Positions 44,701-55,483 of a stretch of 60,000 bases of DNA are shown piece after piece; positions within the stretch are counted from its first letter, which is position 1; every line of letters starts with the position of its first letter. The stretch spans positions 148,541,241 through 148,601,240 of the forward strand of contig CM043945.1 of the NCBI GenBank assembly GCA_014529385.2, in the 5' to 3' direction. The notes under the pieces were generated by a model. It was not told where the DNA came from, did no database searches, and saw nothing but the letters and a program-made list of their open reading frames with translations. Source of the DNA: Adiantum capillus-veneris (Eukaryota > Streptophyta > Polypodiopsida > Polypodiales > Pteridaceae). The position numbers were made by a program, and so were the translations under genes.

Positions 44701-46703
44701 GACATTGTGGATATTATAGACGATTCATTTACATGTACGCTATAATAGGCCAACCACTTTACAGGCTAATAGTGAACTTTGAATGGACAGAGGAGTGTGA
44801 GGAATCGTTCAAGAAATTGAAAGAGGCACTCATTACTGATCCAGTCTTGAAATCACCAGATTGGGAGAAGATATTCCATGTGCACATAGATGCTTCGGCA
44901 TATGCAATAGGATGCATTCTGGCTCAGCCAGAAGAAGGAAACATGGATTTTCCTATCTGTTACGCCAGTCGACAGCTCAACCATGCAGAGAAGAATTACA
45001 CCACAACAGAGCGAGAAGGATTAGGAATGATCTATGCTGTGAAGAAATTTCGGCATTATCTTCTAGCCAACAAGTTTGTGTTTTTTACGGATCACCAAGC
45101 CTTGCTCTACCTAGTGAATAAACCATGCAATACCGGGAGAATAGTGAGATGGTTCATTATCTTACTGGAATTCGACTTCACGGTAGTAGTAAAGAAAGGA
45201 AAAACACATCTTAGAGCTGATCATCTTTCGCGATTGACGAATGGAGAAGACCCTATAGGAGTAGATGACGACATGCCAGACGCGTACTTGTTCAACATAG
45301 AAATGATACCTAAGTGGTCTCAAAATGTCGTTAACCTATTAACCTATGGAGGAGAGTTCGATAGAAGAGAATACAACCTGAAACATATTGCTATTCAGCA
45401 ATCCAAGAATCTTCAATTGGTTGCAGGAAGGTTGTATCAATTGGGAAATGATCATGTTTTACGACTATGTATCAATCCTGAGGAATATAGTATATATCTG
45501 CGCGAAGCACATGTTCAGGAATGTGCATTTCATTGTTCAAGAAGGAACACATATAGGAATTTGTTACAATTGGGAGTCCATTGGCCAGGAATGAAAGAAA
45601 GCGTACATGAATATGTCACTGTATGTATTGTATGTTCATCAAAACTGCCAGCCGAGTATTCGACATTATATCAGATAATGATCGCTCCAGAATGGAGTCA
45701 GTATATTGTTGAATATCTCACAAATAGAACTTTCCCAGAAGGAACGTCAAAAGCTCGTCAGAAATCTGTAGAGACAGAAGCTAGAGAGTACGCTTTAATA
45801 GGAGATCAACTCTATAAGAGAGGTAAAGACAACCAGCTTAGGATTTGCGCATCAGAGTCTGAGTATGTGATAATCCTGGAGCAAGCTCATGGAGGAGTAG
45901 GTGGAGGCCATTTCTCAGGTGATCAGACAGCAAAACTTGTCTTAGCCGCAGGAATATGGTGGCCAACATTACATATGGACGCTGAGGAATACGTTAAACG
46001 GTGTGATGACTGTCAGCGGACCAAAGTACCACTTAAAAGAGATGATATGCCGCTTAGACCAATGATGGGGGCAAGAGCTTTTGCAAAATGGGGGATTGAT
46101 TATGTCAGACCCATTTCACCTCCTGCATATAAGACTCATGCACAATACATCATTGTGGCTACAGACTATCTAACAAAGTGGGTCGAAGCAAAGGCAACTC
46201 AAAAAGCAGATGCCAGGACCACGGCACAATTTCTGTATGAATACGTCTTTGTACGATATGGATTGCCAATAGAAATTGTGAGTGATCGAGGCACACATTT
46301 TATAAATGAAGTGATAAAGATCCTTCTAGATGAATTCATGGTAATCCATAGGAAATCAACCCCGTATCATCCACAAGCAAACGGACAAGCTGAAGCAACA
46401 AACAAAACCATATGCACGGTCCTTACGAAGATTGTATCTGAGTCGAGAACTGACTGAGACCAGAAGTTGCATTCAACATTATGGGCATATAGGGTAGCAT
46501 ATAAAACATCAATAGGAACGACCCCATATAACATGGTTTTTGGGCTAAATGCTATCTTACCAATAGAATTCTTGATTTCAACCTTAAGGGTGGCTAAGGA
46601 TCCAGACCAACCATCAAGGATGCTCTTGCAGAAGCAGAACCTTTTGATATTCCAACAGAAACCCTCAAGCCAACCAAGACTTGGGTGGAGGAAGCAGTAC
46701 TAG
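41628..46703 (+). CDS. element B Pol: protease, RT, RNase H, integrase (one internal stop)
   Basis: Opens after TGA at 41625 in the -1 frame of gag; no ATG until well past the gag stop, so expression would need frameshifting. Numbering from 41631: protease at ~265-365 with AILNSGAGVAIAT (Asn at 276 in place of the catalytic Asp) and IILGRPFM. RT at ~735-1010 with YMDD at 944-ish (44451-44462). RNase H from ~1083 (HVHIDASAYAIGC, TTEREGLGM, FFTDHQALL). Two tandem H2C2 modules at 45309-45635 and 45687-46013. Integrase core D (46098), D (46284), E (46392) with D-35-E spacing. TGA at 46455-46457 (probably a former Trp) interrupts the integrase; the same frame continues HSTLWAYRVAYKTSIGTTPY to TAG at 46701. 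Defective as it stands. Confidence 0.9.
45309..46013 (+). repeat. tandem duplication of the integrase H2C2 module, 2 x 109 aa
   Basis: 45309-45635 and 45687-46013 each encode 109 residues that align without a gap: PxWSQ at the start, LYxxGxD at 42-48, LRxC at 51-54, then zinc ligands His68, His75, Cys106 and Cys109 in both. I count about 33 identical positions (~30%). The two copies are separated by 17 residues. The second is directly before the integrase catalytic core, as in ordinary Ty3 elements; the first is extra. Confidence 0.85.
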
Positions 46704-49700
46704 AAAAAGAGGGAATAAAGATCTACCAGGGGACTTTCAGAGATCCTCAAGGGCAATCGGTCGATGTACCTATGATCCCACGAGAATTAGTGGATTATAG
46801 CAGATCAGAGAACATCAGCAGATACCTGGAAAAGGCTGACTTACACAGGTTCTTCACCTCGAAACCATCAGGTGTAGACACAAGAAGAGTGTATGAGTTG
46901 GCAACATCCATTCAGAAGGATGGGAAAGCCACGTTGACAGCCATGGATGGAGAAACAGTTGAAGTACAGATCACTCCACAGCTCATTGCAGATGCATTGA
47001 AGCTGCACAACAAAGGGAGTTCTGTCAGAGAAAGAAGGGAGGCCATAGAGGTCTATGGATCAAAGAAACAAAATACAACCTACGGAGATATGGTAGATCA
47101 ACGAGCGGCAACCCTTTGCCGATTATACAACCAGTTTTTCCATGTGTGCAGTAAAAGACCGCAGAAGTATACTACACCACCCCATGCCATTGCGACAACC
47201 ATCACATGGGCACTGAAGAGCAACATGCCAAAAGAGGTGAATTATGCTCAATACATCCACGAGCAAGTAATCGCCATGCACAACCAGAAGCCAAAGTACA
47301 TAGGAGGAGGAGAAATCCTGACAAGAATAGCTTATGAAGCTATTGGAGCCAGAGATCAAGGGCCACGGGTTCCCTCCCAGAATGAGTGGCTTAGAGAAGC
47401 CGATGAAGAGAAAGAACAGCAAGAAGTATCCAAGAGGGCGTCCACAAGAGCACGCCGAAAACTAGAAATAGTTTCAGAACCTGAAGAGGCTGTGGACGAG
47501 CCGCTCAAGAAGAAAGCGAATAAGAAGGCTGATCCCAAGCAAACCAAAAGTCAAAAAGCCGCAAGAATGGAAAGGCTGGTGGAGCAGTTTAGAGCGGAAA
47601 GAGCTCTAAAGGGGGACTTTGAAGAAATGTGGGTGCCAGACCCCACTAAAGTCGGAACCAGCTCAGCCAGGCCATGTGTTGATCAATATATTAGAGCTTA
47701 TGAGGAGTCGGAGGCCATACTGGAGCAGCAACCTGTCGAGCCTTATACTGAAGAGGAAGTACAGCTTTTAAAAGCTGAGCTGAAAAAGGACGACAAGGAG
47801 AAGAAGGAAGTAGATGAGTCTACTGAACTTCGAGAGAAAGACGGGCAAGCAAACAAAGGGAAAGCCAAGATGACTGAGGACAATCAGCCCTCCTTTACTG
47901 ATGTACCAAGCCCGAAGAAGACGGAAATTATTGTGGAGGAGACCACAATAGAAATAGAAACAGAAGTTATGGAAAAGCCGTAGGCCGGGACCAAGGAAAA
48001 GGAGATAGATCCAGTTCAGCAAAAGAAAGATGATTATGAGGATCTGGTAGCGATCGGATACAGTGAAGAAGAGGCCCTGGAGGCAGTTTATGGGATATCC
48101 CTACGAAAACAAGATGATCGGAAAGGGACGAAGGAAAAGACAAAGGGTACATTGGAGAGTGAAGAGAAAATGGACGAACAAAACATACTAGAAGAGCCGA
48201 AGCCATTGGAGGTGGTGGCAGAAAGAGCTGTCAAGTTGACAGATGAAGATGACAAGGACATGCACATGGTGCATGAACTGCTCAGCAAGATTAAAGAAAG
48301 ATCCAGAGCAAAGGAAGTAGCAATTGAGACAGCAAAACTAAAGGAAGCAGAGTTGCAGAAGAAGTTAGAGAATGCTATGACTGAATCTGAAAGTCATAAA
48401 GCATCACTCTACGACGCAGAAAACGAGAGAGACGGCTTGATACTCCAACTAGCCGAAGCTTCAAGAGAGGTAACAAGTTCGCAGGAAGCAAAGGAGCGAT
48501 TAGAAGATGAGCTAGAGGCAGCCAAGGATGAGCTCATTGAGCTAAGGGAAAGAGTCGAACTTCAAGAAAGGACAATCACGAGACTCAGGACCACCCCTAG
48601 AGCTAGCAGAGCAGGAACAGAACAAGAGGGAGCCCTCGTACCAGCTCTGGAAGATCAGGTCAGAAGTTTGCAAAGAGAGCTAAGGTTAGAGCAAGTGCAA
48701 AGATTGCACATGGCGGAGGGATCATTGGCTGCAGAGGAGAGGCTCACTTCAGAAAACCAAACACTAAGGACAGAAAATGAGGCCCTCCGCAAACAGCTCC
48801 AAGACCTCCAAGAGCAACAAAGAAGAGAAACAGAGCCACCACAAGAAGAAGCAGGGGGAGCAGCCATAGAGCTACCAGAAACTGGAGAGGCAACCACAAT
48901 TGAAGATCCAGCCCCAGTTCAAGAAGTGGCCTCGACTTCAGGAATCTCTGAAGAAGAAGAACAAAGGCTCCAGGACCAAATAGAAAAGTCAACAGAGGAA
49001 AGTGCCAAGGCGGAAATGGAATGGGAAAGGAGACTCCTCATCTCCATTAGACTTCAAGGTTTAGACACAAAAGTGCTCCATGAAGAGTGGATGCAACCCA
49101 GCCTGCCTTTCCCTCCGATGAAATTTGAAGTGATAAAGACGAAAAAGAGAATAGAGGAGGAGCAGTATGTCGCTCTTTACGAAGGCGACATCACAAAGGA
49201 TGAACAATCAAAGAAGATTGTAGATTCTCAACCTAGATGGAGGAAAGGTTGGCTGAACAAATACCCAGCCTACCTCATCTACTTGGTAGAGGCTCCAAAG
49301 AAGATTCGGGAGGATGCAACCTTCTGCCCGGCGCCAAGAGTCAGAAGCTGGAAAGAGCATGGCAGGATTGCAGAAAAGAAGCCAAATTGGCTTAATTACC
49401 CAAGGATGCCAGGACCAAAGGCAGGCGAGAGAATAGGTAAAGCCTACATGGTGAAAACCCTAACGGGCACCATCAAACTCTTTACTGGCTCTCCTGACCT
49501 TTCGTGTCAGATGCTAAAGAAAATTTGCAGGACTCTCTTAGCATGCATTGAAGTGTTCGCGCCAGATAAAGCCACTACCTCGAGTCTACTATCGACGGCC
49601 GACACAGTGACGGATATGATGTATGATCTTTCATTGCAACCATCACCAAAGGTGTTACATCTCTTATACCAAAGAATTATGTTTTTGCCTAGCTTCCACA

Positions 49701-49834
49701 TGCAAACATTCGAAGAAGCTTTCTACACCGGCTTTTTCACTCACGAAAGAAAAATATTCGGCCCAACCTTGACCATCGGCAACCTACGCTACGAATCACA
49801 TTTGCAGATGCTCAAGACGACAGGACTCTATTGA
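46598..49834 (+). CDS. element B ORF3, long post-integrase ORF of unknown function (one internal stop)
   Basis: Open in the -1 frame of pol from 46598, overlapping pol by 106 nt; first ATG at 46772. A TAG at 47981-47983 splits it, but the same phase continues without another stop to TGA at 49832-49834, ~1,078 codons in all. First part: a helical domain (YLEKADLHRFFTSKPSG, QITPQLIADALKLHNKG, YTTPPHAIATTITWALKSNM, GGGEILTRIAYEAIGARDQG) and a Lys/Glu-rich linker. Middle: a long coiled coil at ~48250-48860 (heptad Leu, KERLEDELEAAKDELIELRE). End: a compact domain (PRWRKGWLNKYPAYLIYLVE ... LYQRIMFLPSFHMQTFEEAF). No signal peptide or membrane segment is evident, so it does not look like an envelope. 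I do not recognise a family. Confidence 0.75.
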
Positions 49835-49870
49835 CCAAGCCTAAAAGTCATGTCAGGGACGACATGAACG

Positions 49871-49883
49871 CGGAGGGGGGGAG
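49871..49883 (+). promoter_or_regulatory. element B polypurine tract
   Basis: CGGAGGGGGGGAG immediately before the 3' LTR TG, 37 bp after ORF3. Confidence 0.85.
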
Positions 49884-50108
49884 TGTTGATCCAGCAGAGG
49901 ATCACACCCACATTTTTGCTCACACCCATCATTTTGTAACCATTGATTGTAATAAATGTCTTTCCGACATTAATTTTGATTTGAGCCATTCATTAAGTAA
50001 CGGGACTCAATTGAGTTTCCAGCTTGTAATCCCGAAGTAATTTCACCTGTTGATATAAATAATTAGAGATGTTCTCACCTCCAAGGCTGAGGTATATAAG
50101 CCAAAGTT
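49884..50108 (+). repeat. element B 3' LTR, truncated to 225 bp
   Basis: Equals 36237-36461 with two differences (gag/gat near the start; gatg/gata). It stops at CCAAAGTT, where the A-1 LTR sequence resumes. Confidence 0.95.
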
Positions 50109-50233
50109 AAGATAGGTTCAGAAGCACATATATATATATACTAACTCTTGTTTTCCTTTTATCTTCCCATATTAAGTGACCAGTTTAATATGAGAAAATC
50201 ATTTGATAAAGTTAGATATTATATTTTATGACA
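50109..50233 (-). repeat. A-1 5' LTR, outer 125 bp
   Basis: Matches 26890-27034 to the end ...TTTTATGACA. About 1,459 bp of LTR (equivalent of 25431-26889) is missing between this piece and 36236. Confidence 0.9.
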
Positions 50234-50364
50234 TGATCAGCTTTCAAGCTTTGACCATCAAATTTTTCACTTTTCAATGTTATGGTCTCTTTTGCCAAAA
50301 TAAGGTTTTCAACAGTTTTTTGCTCTGAACTTTCAGCCCAATTTGATGGTGGTACTCCTAGGTA

Positions 50365-51000
50365 TCAAAATGAATCTATGAAACAAAACAGACAAGACAA
50401 TGCAATTTGAAGGTGAAATGGATGGTGGAATAGTACTTTCAAAGCGTAGAGAAAAATTGTGTTAGTTGAATTACCCTCTTCATCATATGACATTTGTTTC
50501 CATCTAGGCATATCTACAATTTGTTGCATGTTACCCCTAGAGTCTTCATTTTGATATGTCATTACCTATGGTCTGATTTTCCTATTCTTCTAAAGCCCTA
50601 CCATCCAAATTTATTGGTCTTTCACCTAGGTTTGACTCAATGAAATTCTTTGGATACTGCTCTTTGACACTCTGCCCTTTCACAATCCAAAAGTATTGAT
50701 TTTAAGCCTATCTCAACAATGGAAAATATGTTCATGGATGCCAACATTCTTTCTTTGTTGCATAGCTTCTACACAACTCTTATGGCCTCATTGCCCTTTT
50801 CTAGCCTCTCATATTGTTTGTCTTAGCTTGAATCCTTCTATTGGGTCCTTGAGTTTTCAATGTTTGGCCTACATAGTCATGAATGGCTCGTGCATTTATG
50901 AGCCATGGCCTTCTCTCAATAGCATATTGTATGCCCTTTGCACATCTAGCACCAAGATATCGGTTTTAAACTTTTCAGTGCCTACCTTGATCTAAAGATT
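50365..51000 (-). pseudogene. Ty3 protease-region remnant
   Basis: In alternating minus-strand frames around 50960-50860 it reads TEKFKTDILVLDVQRAYNML, then ERRPWLINARAIHDYVGQTL, resembling the end of a Ty3 protease (..Y.mLLGRPWl..a.A......K). Further down 50562-50460 reads MQQIVDMPRWKQMSYDEEGN. Stops and frame changes show it is dead. It could be a pol fragment of an element older than A-1. 50234-50364 has no coding content. Confidence 0.4.
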
Positions 51001-51179
51001 TTTAACTAAACCACTAGCTTGGACTATTTATTGGTCTGACATTCATATTATGAAAGGAGCCAATTTCATTTCTTAAATTCCTAATCTTTGTTTGACATTA
51101 TCTCCCAAAATGTTGACACTAGCCTTGAAATCTAGTATGACCCCTGATGATGGTTCCCATTATTTATTGATCTTATAAT

Positions 51180-51325
51180 TGTTGGGTTTCAGGCCCGCCC
51201 TTATTATTTGGTTCATAAAGTTAATAAGGAGTGTGAGAGCGATTCTCTCACAAGATCCACTAATAGACTGTGTCTTCTGTTCTTCTTCATCTTCCCCCTC
51301 TCTTGCACTCTCCATCCTAGCTCCA
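51180..51325 (+). repeat. 5' LTR of a second short-LTR copia element
   Basis: TGTTGGGTTTCAGG ... TAGCTCCA, ~146 bp, with the same TGTTGGG start and CT-rich 3' end as the 31780 element, followed at 51331 by a copia primer site. No 3' LTR lies in the window, so the exact end is inferred. Confidence 0.7.
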
Positions 51326-51330
51326 TTAAT

Positions 51331-51342
51331 TGGTATCAGAGC
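51331..51342 (+). promoter_or_regulatory. copia primer binding site
   Basis: TGGTATCAGAGC, initiator-Met tRNA type. Confidence 0.85.
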
Positions 51343-53399
51343 ATAGGCAGTCTCCCAACCCCGCTCCCACCCTGCACATGCAAACTGTCCTTGTCGACCT
51401 TGGGAGCTCTTGGATGCAGCAGGTTGGGACCTTGAAGATTTTGGGAGCTCAGAAGACTGTAGTACAACGGGCTGCAACACCGAGTTGGGCAGAGGAGCAT
51501 CAAGGAGCACACACACACACACACACACACACATTTGATGCATGCGGGCAGCCAGGCTTTACACGGTGGTGTAGGAGCAGCAGGTCAGGGGCAACGCCAA
51601 TCCGGGCAAACAGAGATAAGCAAGTTGGGGGAATTGAGAGAGAGGGACTCGACAGCCATTGAGCAGCAGACAGCGAGTAGAAGCAGGGCATAATCGGGCT
51701 TAATCGAAAGCCTTGAAGAAGGTGAATAGGTCACCAGTGCCGAGCAGTAATCGAGAGAAGGGAGAGAGAAACCGTCGTCAGATAGCTAGACATCACTGGC
51801 TCACAGCATGAAAACAAACATCCACACACCCTCGCTCGTTTTCTGGTTTGTTTTGCAGCTCATCAGCTCATCATAGTGCTTGACCAACAAAGCCAGTAAT
51901 CATTTTAAAAAAAAGGTTAAAACCACACACATTTATAGTGTGTGCAAGAGTTACATCCCACCAAAACGGACCTCGACAACTCCCTCCTCCTCTCTCCCTT
52001 GCACTCCATCTCCGACCCCGCCCCCACACTAACCCCGAGTTTGAACTTGTGTGAGAGAGAAAAATCAGCCTTTTTTTTTTCTTTCGAGCTTGTATTTGAC
52101 AATCTCGAGTTCTTGACCCCACTCACACATGGGCAGCTTGAGTAGAGAGACCAAGCTTGAGACAACAACAGAGAGGGAGAGTGGTTGAGTGTATGGACAT
52201 CTCCGACATTGACACCATGCTCAGGAATTGAGGGAGAGGGAGTGCACCGACCACGGCTTCCAGCATTGACGACCTCGACCTGTCTATGGCTATTTGGCTA
52301 GCCACTCTCGTCCGAACAGTGGGGGATGACATCGACATCGGCGATTAGAGCCGTTTTGACACCTATTCTCGTGTTTTGGCATCGGCTCAACATTACTCCC
52401 ATTACAGACGGATTTTCGACGACATCATACCCAACATCGGTTTCACGCGGACAACATTTTTTCGCGATCGATAGTCGTGCTTGCCACACACACGAGTGAG
52501 GTGCCTCTACCATAGAGGAGTGGCACCCGACATTGACACCGATCGTGCTATACGGCACGATTTTCAGCTACAACGCCTTTGGCAACTATTCCACTAGCGC
52601 ATTTTCACCCGATGGCAAAAATCGGCACATAGCGACACCGACACGCAGGTTACAGGTTACAAGTGGCTTCTCAACCCGTTTACACACAGATTCTCTAGGT
52701 TCCAGACATGACGCTTTTTCAGGCGATTTTAGCAGTCTTTTTGACAATACTTTCTTTGCGGACAGATGCATTGATAGATGCATTTCTGTGTGAGCACATC
52801 TAGTGCTATTGAGCTCTTTTGCGAGAAGATATCCCCGCAAGGATCACTATTACTGCATGTAGTAATTATCGGTGCCTGTTTGAGTGTCGTTAACTCATGT
52901 ATGTTAGACTAGGATCGGAAGAGCCCTTTCTAAGACTGTAGCTAGTCCTATTGTGCCTGCATTAGCCTTTGCATGGTCGATAGCATGAGGTTTTCTTTGA
53001 GCTTGGGTATTCTCGAATGTTGAAATACATTAGGTGATACAGGTAGCTGGAGTTCCCTTTTACGATGCCCTCGCCATAGGACATGTATTTGGATGGTTTA
53101 TTGTGCTTTTGACTTTGAGTTGGCGGTCATATAGCAGTGATTTTGTGTAGTATATGCCCAGTGATTGTTCTTTTGAGAAATTTATACGTTTTTGAGTTAG
53201 GTTCTGACTCCTCATACAAAGGAGACTCTGTCGGATTTTTTCTTGCGAGTCTGTCTTATGCGTTCTTGGTAGTTCTAGCTATTTTTACACAGTGATTGTA
53301 CTGCATTTTGGTTTAAGTTTTCACTCCTATTCTAGGGGAAACTCTGTTGAAATTGTCCCAGGTGATTCGCCATAAGTTTTTGGCTACATTCTCTTAATC
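51343..53399 (+). other. copia leader region
   Basis: About 2.06 kb without a supportable gene. ACAAAGGAGACTCTG near 53215 also occurs in the leader of the 31780 element (near 33200), supporting relatedness. A (CA)n tract lies at ~51509-51532. Confidence 0.6.
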
Positions 53400-53435
53400 A
53401 TGGCTGCGACTAGTGCGTCCAAAAGACAAGAGTAT
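53400..53435 (+). pseudogene. putative copia gag start, cut after 12 codons
   Basis: ATG at 53400 reads MAATSASKRQEY and then runs into the TG end of a family-A LTR at 53436. The position after the leader matches the gag ATG at 33504 in the related element. The rest of the gene is not in the window. Confidence 0.45.
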
Positions 53436-55074
53436 TGTCATAAAAACCTAATATCCACTTTCTTCAAATGATTTTCTCTTATTAAAGTGATCATTCAATA
53501 TAGTAAAAAACCAAGGGGGAACAAAGGTTGGATAATGGAAAGGCTGCCAGACCGATCTCAATAGGGGATCCAAAAGATGGGAATTGGGGATTCAGATGGG
53601 GATGGCCTGCTAAAGAGCAAAGTACATCAATGGGTTTAAAAGACCTCTAGGTTTAACTCCGTTAAGACTTCCATAGGGCAAGTTCCAAATGTTTACTCTA
53701 AAAGTCTTAGGCCATGGGAACCACTCTTAATGACTAAAGTGTTGAATACTAAAGTCAGCAAAGTGGCTACAACAAGAAGACAAGAGAGTGGGCGAGCTAG
53801 GATGAGACAGAACACACACACGCACACACAAGCTTATCTTTACACCTAAAAGCAAATAGGACACATGGAAGGCATGCAACAAAACCCCCAATTTTGCTTG
53901 AATCCTATTGGATGGACAAAGAGGTGGACCAATGAGGATTGAGCTAGTGTAAATTCAATTTCTTATTTTAAAAATGCTTGATAAAAGAACCAATGAGAAT
54001 TAGTCTCCCAAAAAGACTATTGGACAGTCAAAAGATCCAATGAGAAATAAGCAGCCCACAAATTTGCTTAATTCCTATTGGCCAGAAGACTAAAAGGTCC
54101 AATAAGAATTTAGATAGTTAAATTAATTATCTAAACTTTTATAGAAAGGGGAAAAGGGTGGCCACTTGTCTCAGAATGCTCTTGACTTGGCATCTCAAAT
54201 GCTATTGCCTAAGCTTTTCAAGGGCCAATAGGGAGCCAGCATGAGTAAAAAAGCTTTTCTCAAATGCTATTGGCTAAGCTTTTCAAGGGCCAATAGGATG
54301 CCAGCAAGAGTAAATTGGAGAAGGGGTCACCCAAGAAGAGAGAGAAGCCTCACTTTTGCCTCGCACAATTACACACACACACACACACACTCACACAACT
54401 CATGTGTAGAGCAAGAAAGTCATCTCCTTCTCCAAGCTTTAATGGAAAACTCATCTTCTTCTCCAAGTTTTGAGAATGGAGGCCTACACCAACAACTCTT
54501 GGATATGGAATAAAAATCCAACCAAGAGCCAAGCTTCAATGCCATGCTTCTCTCCTTTATTATCTAATTACTAAGCTAAGCTAAGCTACAAGAGTAACTA
54601 AGTGAGGAAATACTTCTTCTTCCTCTACATCTAGTCTCATACCCTACTAGCTCTCACCGTCTTCGAAGGTGTGTGAGGTCTTGGGTCTGAGTCCGCGAGG
54701 GAATTCATGTTATGTGTTATCACCGTTAAGTTTGGTGCATGAAGCTTCCATCTTCATTGCTCCAACAAGTTTTTAACAAGGAACACAAAGAATTGTATTG
54801 TACAAAGTCTCTCTTAATGGACGAAGCTATAATACAAACGCCTAATGGAGGGGGGACCGGTCCATGTAAATCCGGTCCTCAATAGTTGTCAATTGTTCTA
54901 TTTCTCTCCCTCTTTCAAGTATTGTTATGCCAAACTAATTAGGTGTTATGTTAATGTTTCTATCTCCAACCAAGCACTCTTCTATGCTCATTAAGAACTT
55001 GCTCTTAAGTAAATGCTCACTATGTTAAGTTATTTTCCACTATTTACAAGCTATTTAAACCATTAAATGTTACA
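53436..55074 (+). repeat. 5' LTR of plus-strand family-A element (A-3), 1,639 bp
   Basis: TGTCATAAAAACC ... AATGTTACA; homologous to the reverse complement of 25348-27034. It is followed directly by a primer site, which fixes it as a 5' LTR. Includes duplicated 'ctattggctaagcttttcaa' segments near 54200 and 54265 and a short (CA)n at ~54370. Confidence 0.85.
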
Positions 55075-55075
55075 T

Positions 55076-55087
55076 TGGTATTAGAGC
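55076..55087 (+). promoter_or_regulatory. A-3 primer binding site
   Basis: TGGTATTAGAGC, initiator-Met type with one change. 55088-55483 is untranslated leader. Confidence 0.8.
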
Positions 55088-55483
55088 TATCGGTTTCTCT
55101 TTTCTTGCTCAGGAAGTGAGGTCCTCAAGCTTGCTACAAACGATTGGTATTATCAATTGCATGAGGATAAGTAGAATAGGGATATATTATCCTTGAGGTG
55201 CACCTGCTTCGTGCAGTTAACCGAGTATCGCCATTGAGAGCTATGGTCTTAATAATGGAGTCCCAAGGGGCTTGCCTATGGCTTAACCATTATTGAGCTA
55301 TTAGAAGCTTGACGGTGTCGACTGGGCTATGATAAACCATCTCTTCTATTCCTTGCAATTAATGATATTTTGAGCCACGGGTATAGATGCTTGAGTGCTT
55401 ATCTTTGAAAGTAAAGAGGAGTAGCAACTAGGGCTTGAAGTGCCAAAGTACAAGTAAAAATTTACCCCTAAAACTTAGTTAGA

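Larger units (their letters stand above)
36237..50108 (+). mobile_element. large Ty3/gypsy element B with three ORFs (3' LTR truncated)
   Basis: 13.9 kb: 5' LTR, Asp-tRNA primer site, long palindrome-bearing leader, gag, pol, ORF3, polypurine tract and a truncated 3' LTR. It is inserted in the 5' LTR of the minus-strand A-1 element. The comparable 225 bp of its two LTRs differ at two positions, so it is the youngest large insertion here. Overall order and primer site resemble Tat/Athila-type plant Ty3 elements, with ORF3 in the env-like position. Confidence 0.9.

Noticed and set aside
46685-47983. Env-like glycoprotein for ORF3
   Set aside because: No signal peptide or membrane-spanning segment seen; the sequence is charged and coiled-coil-rich.
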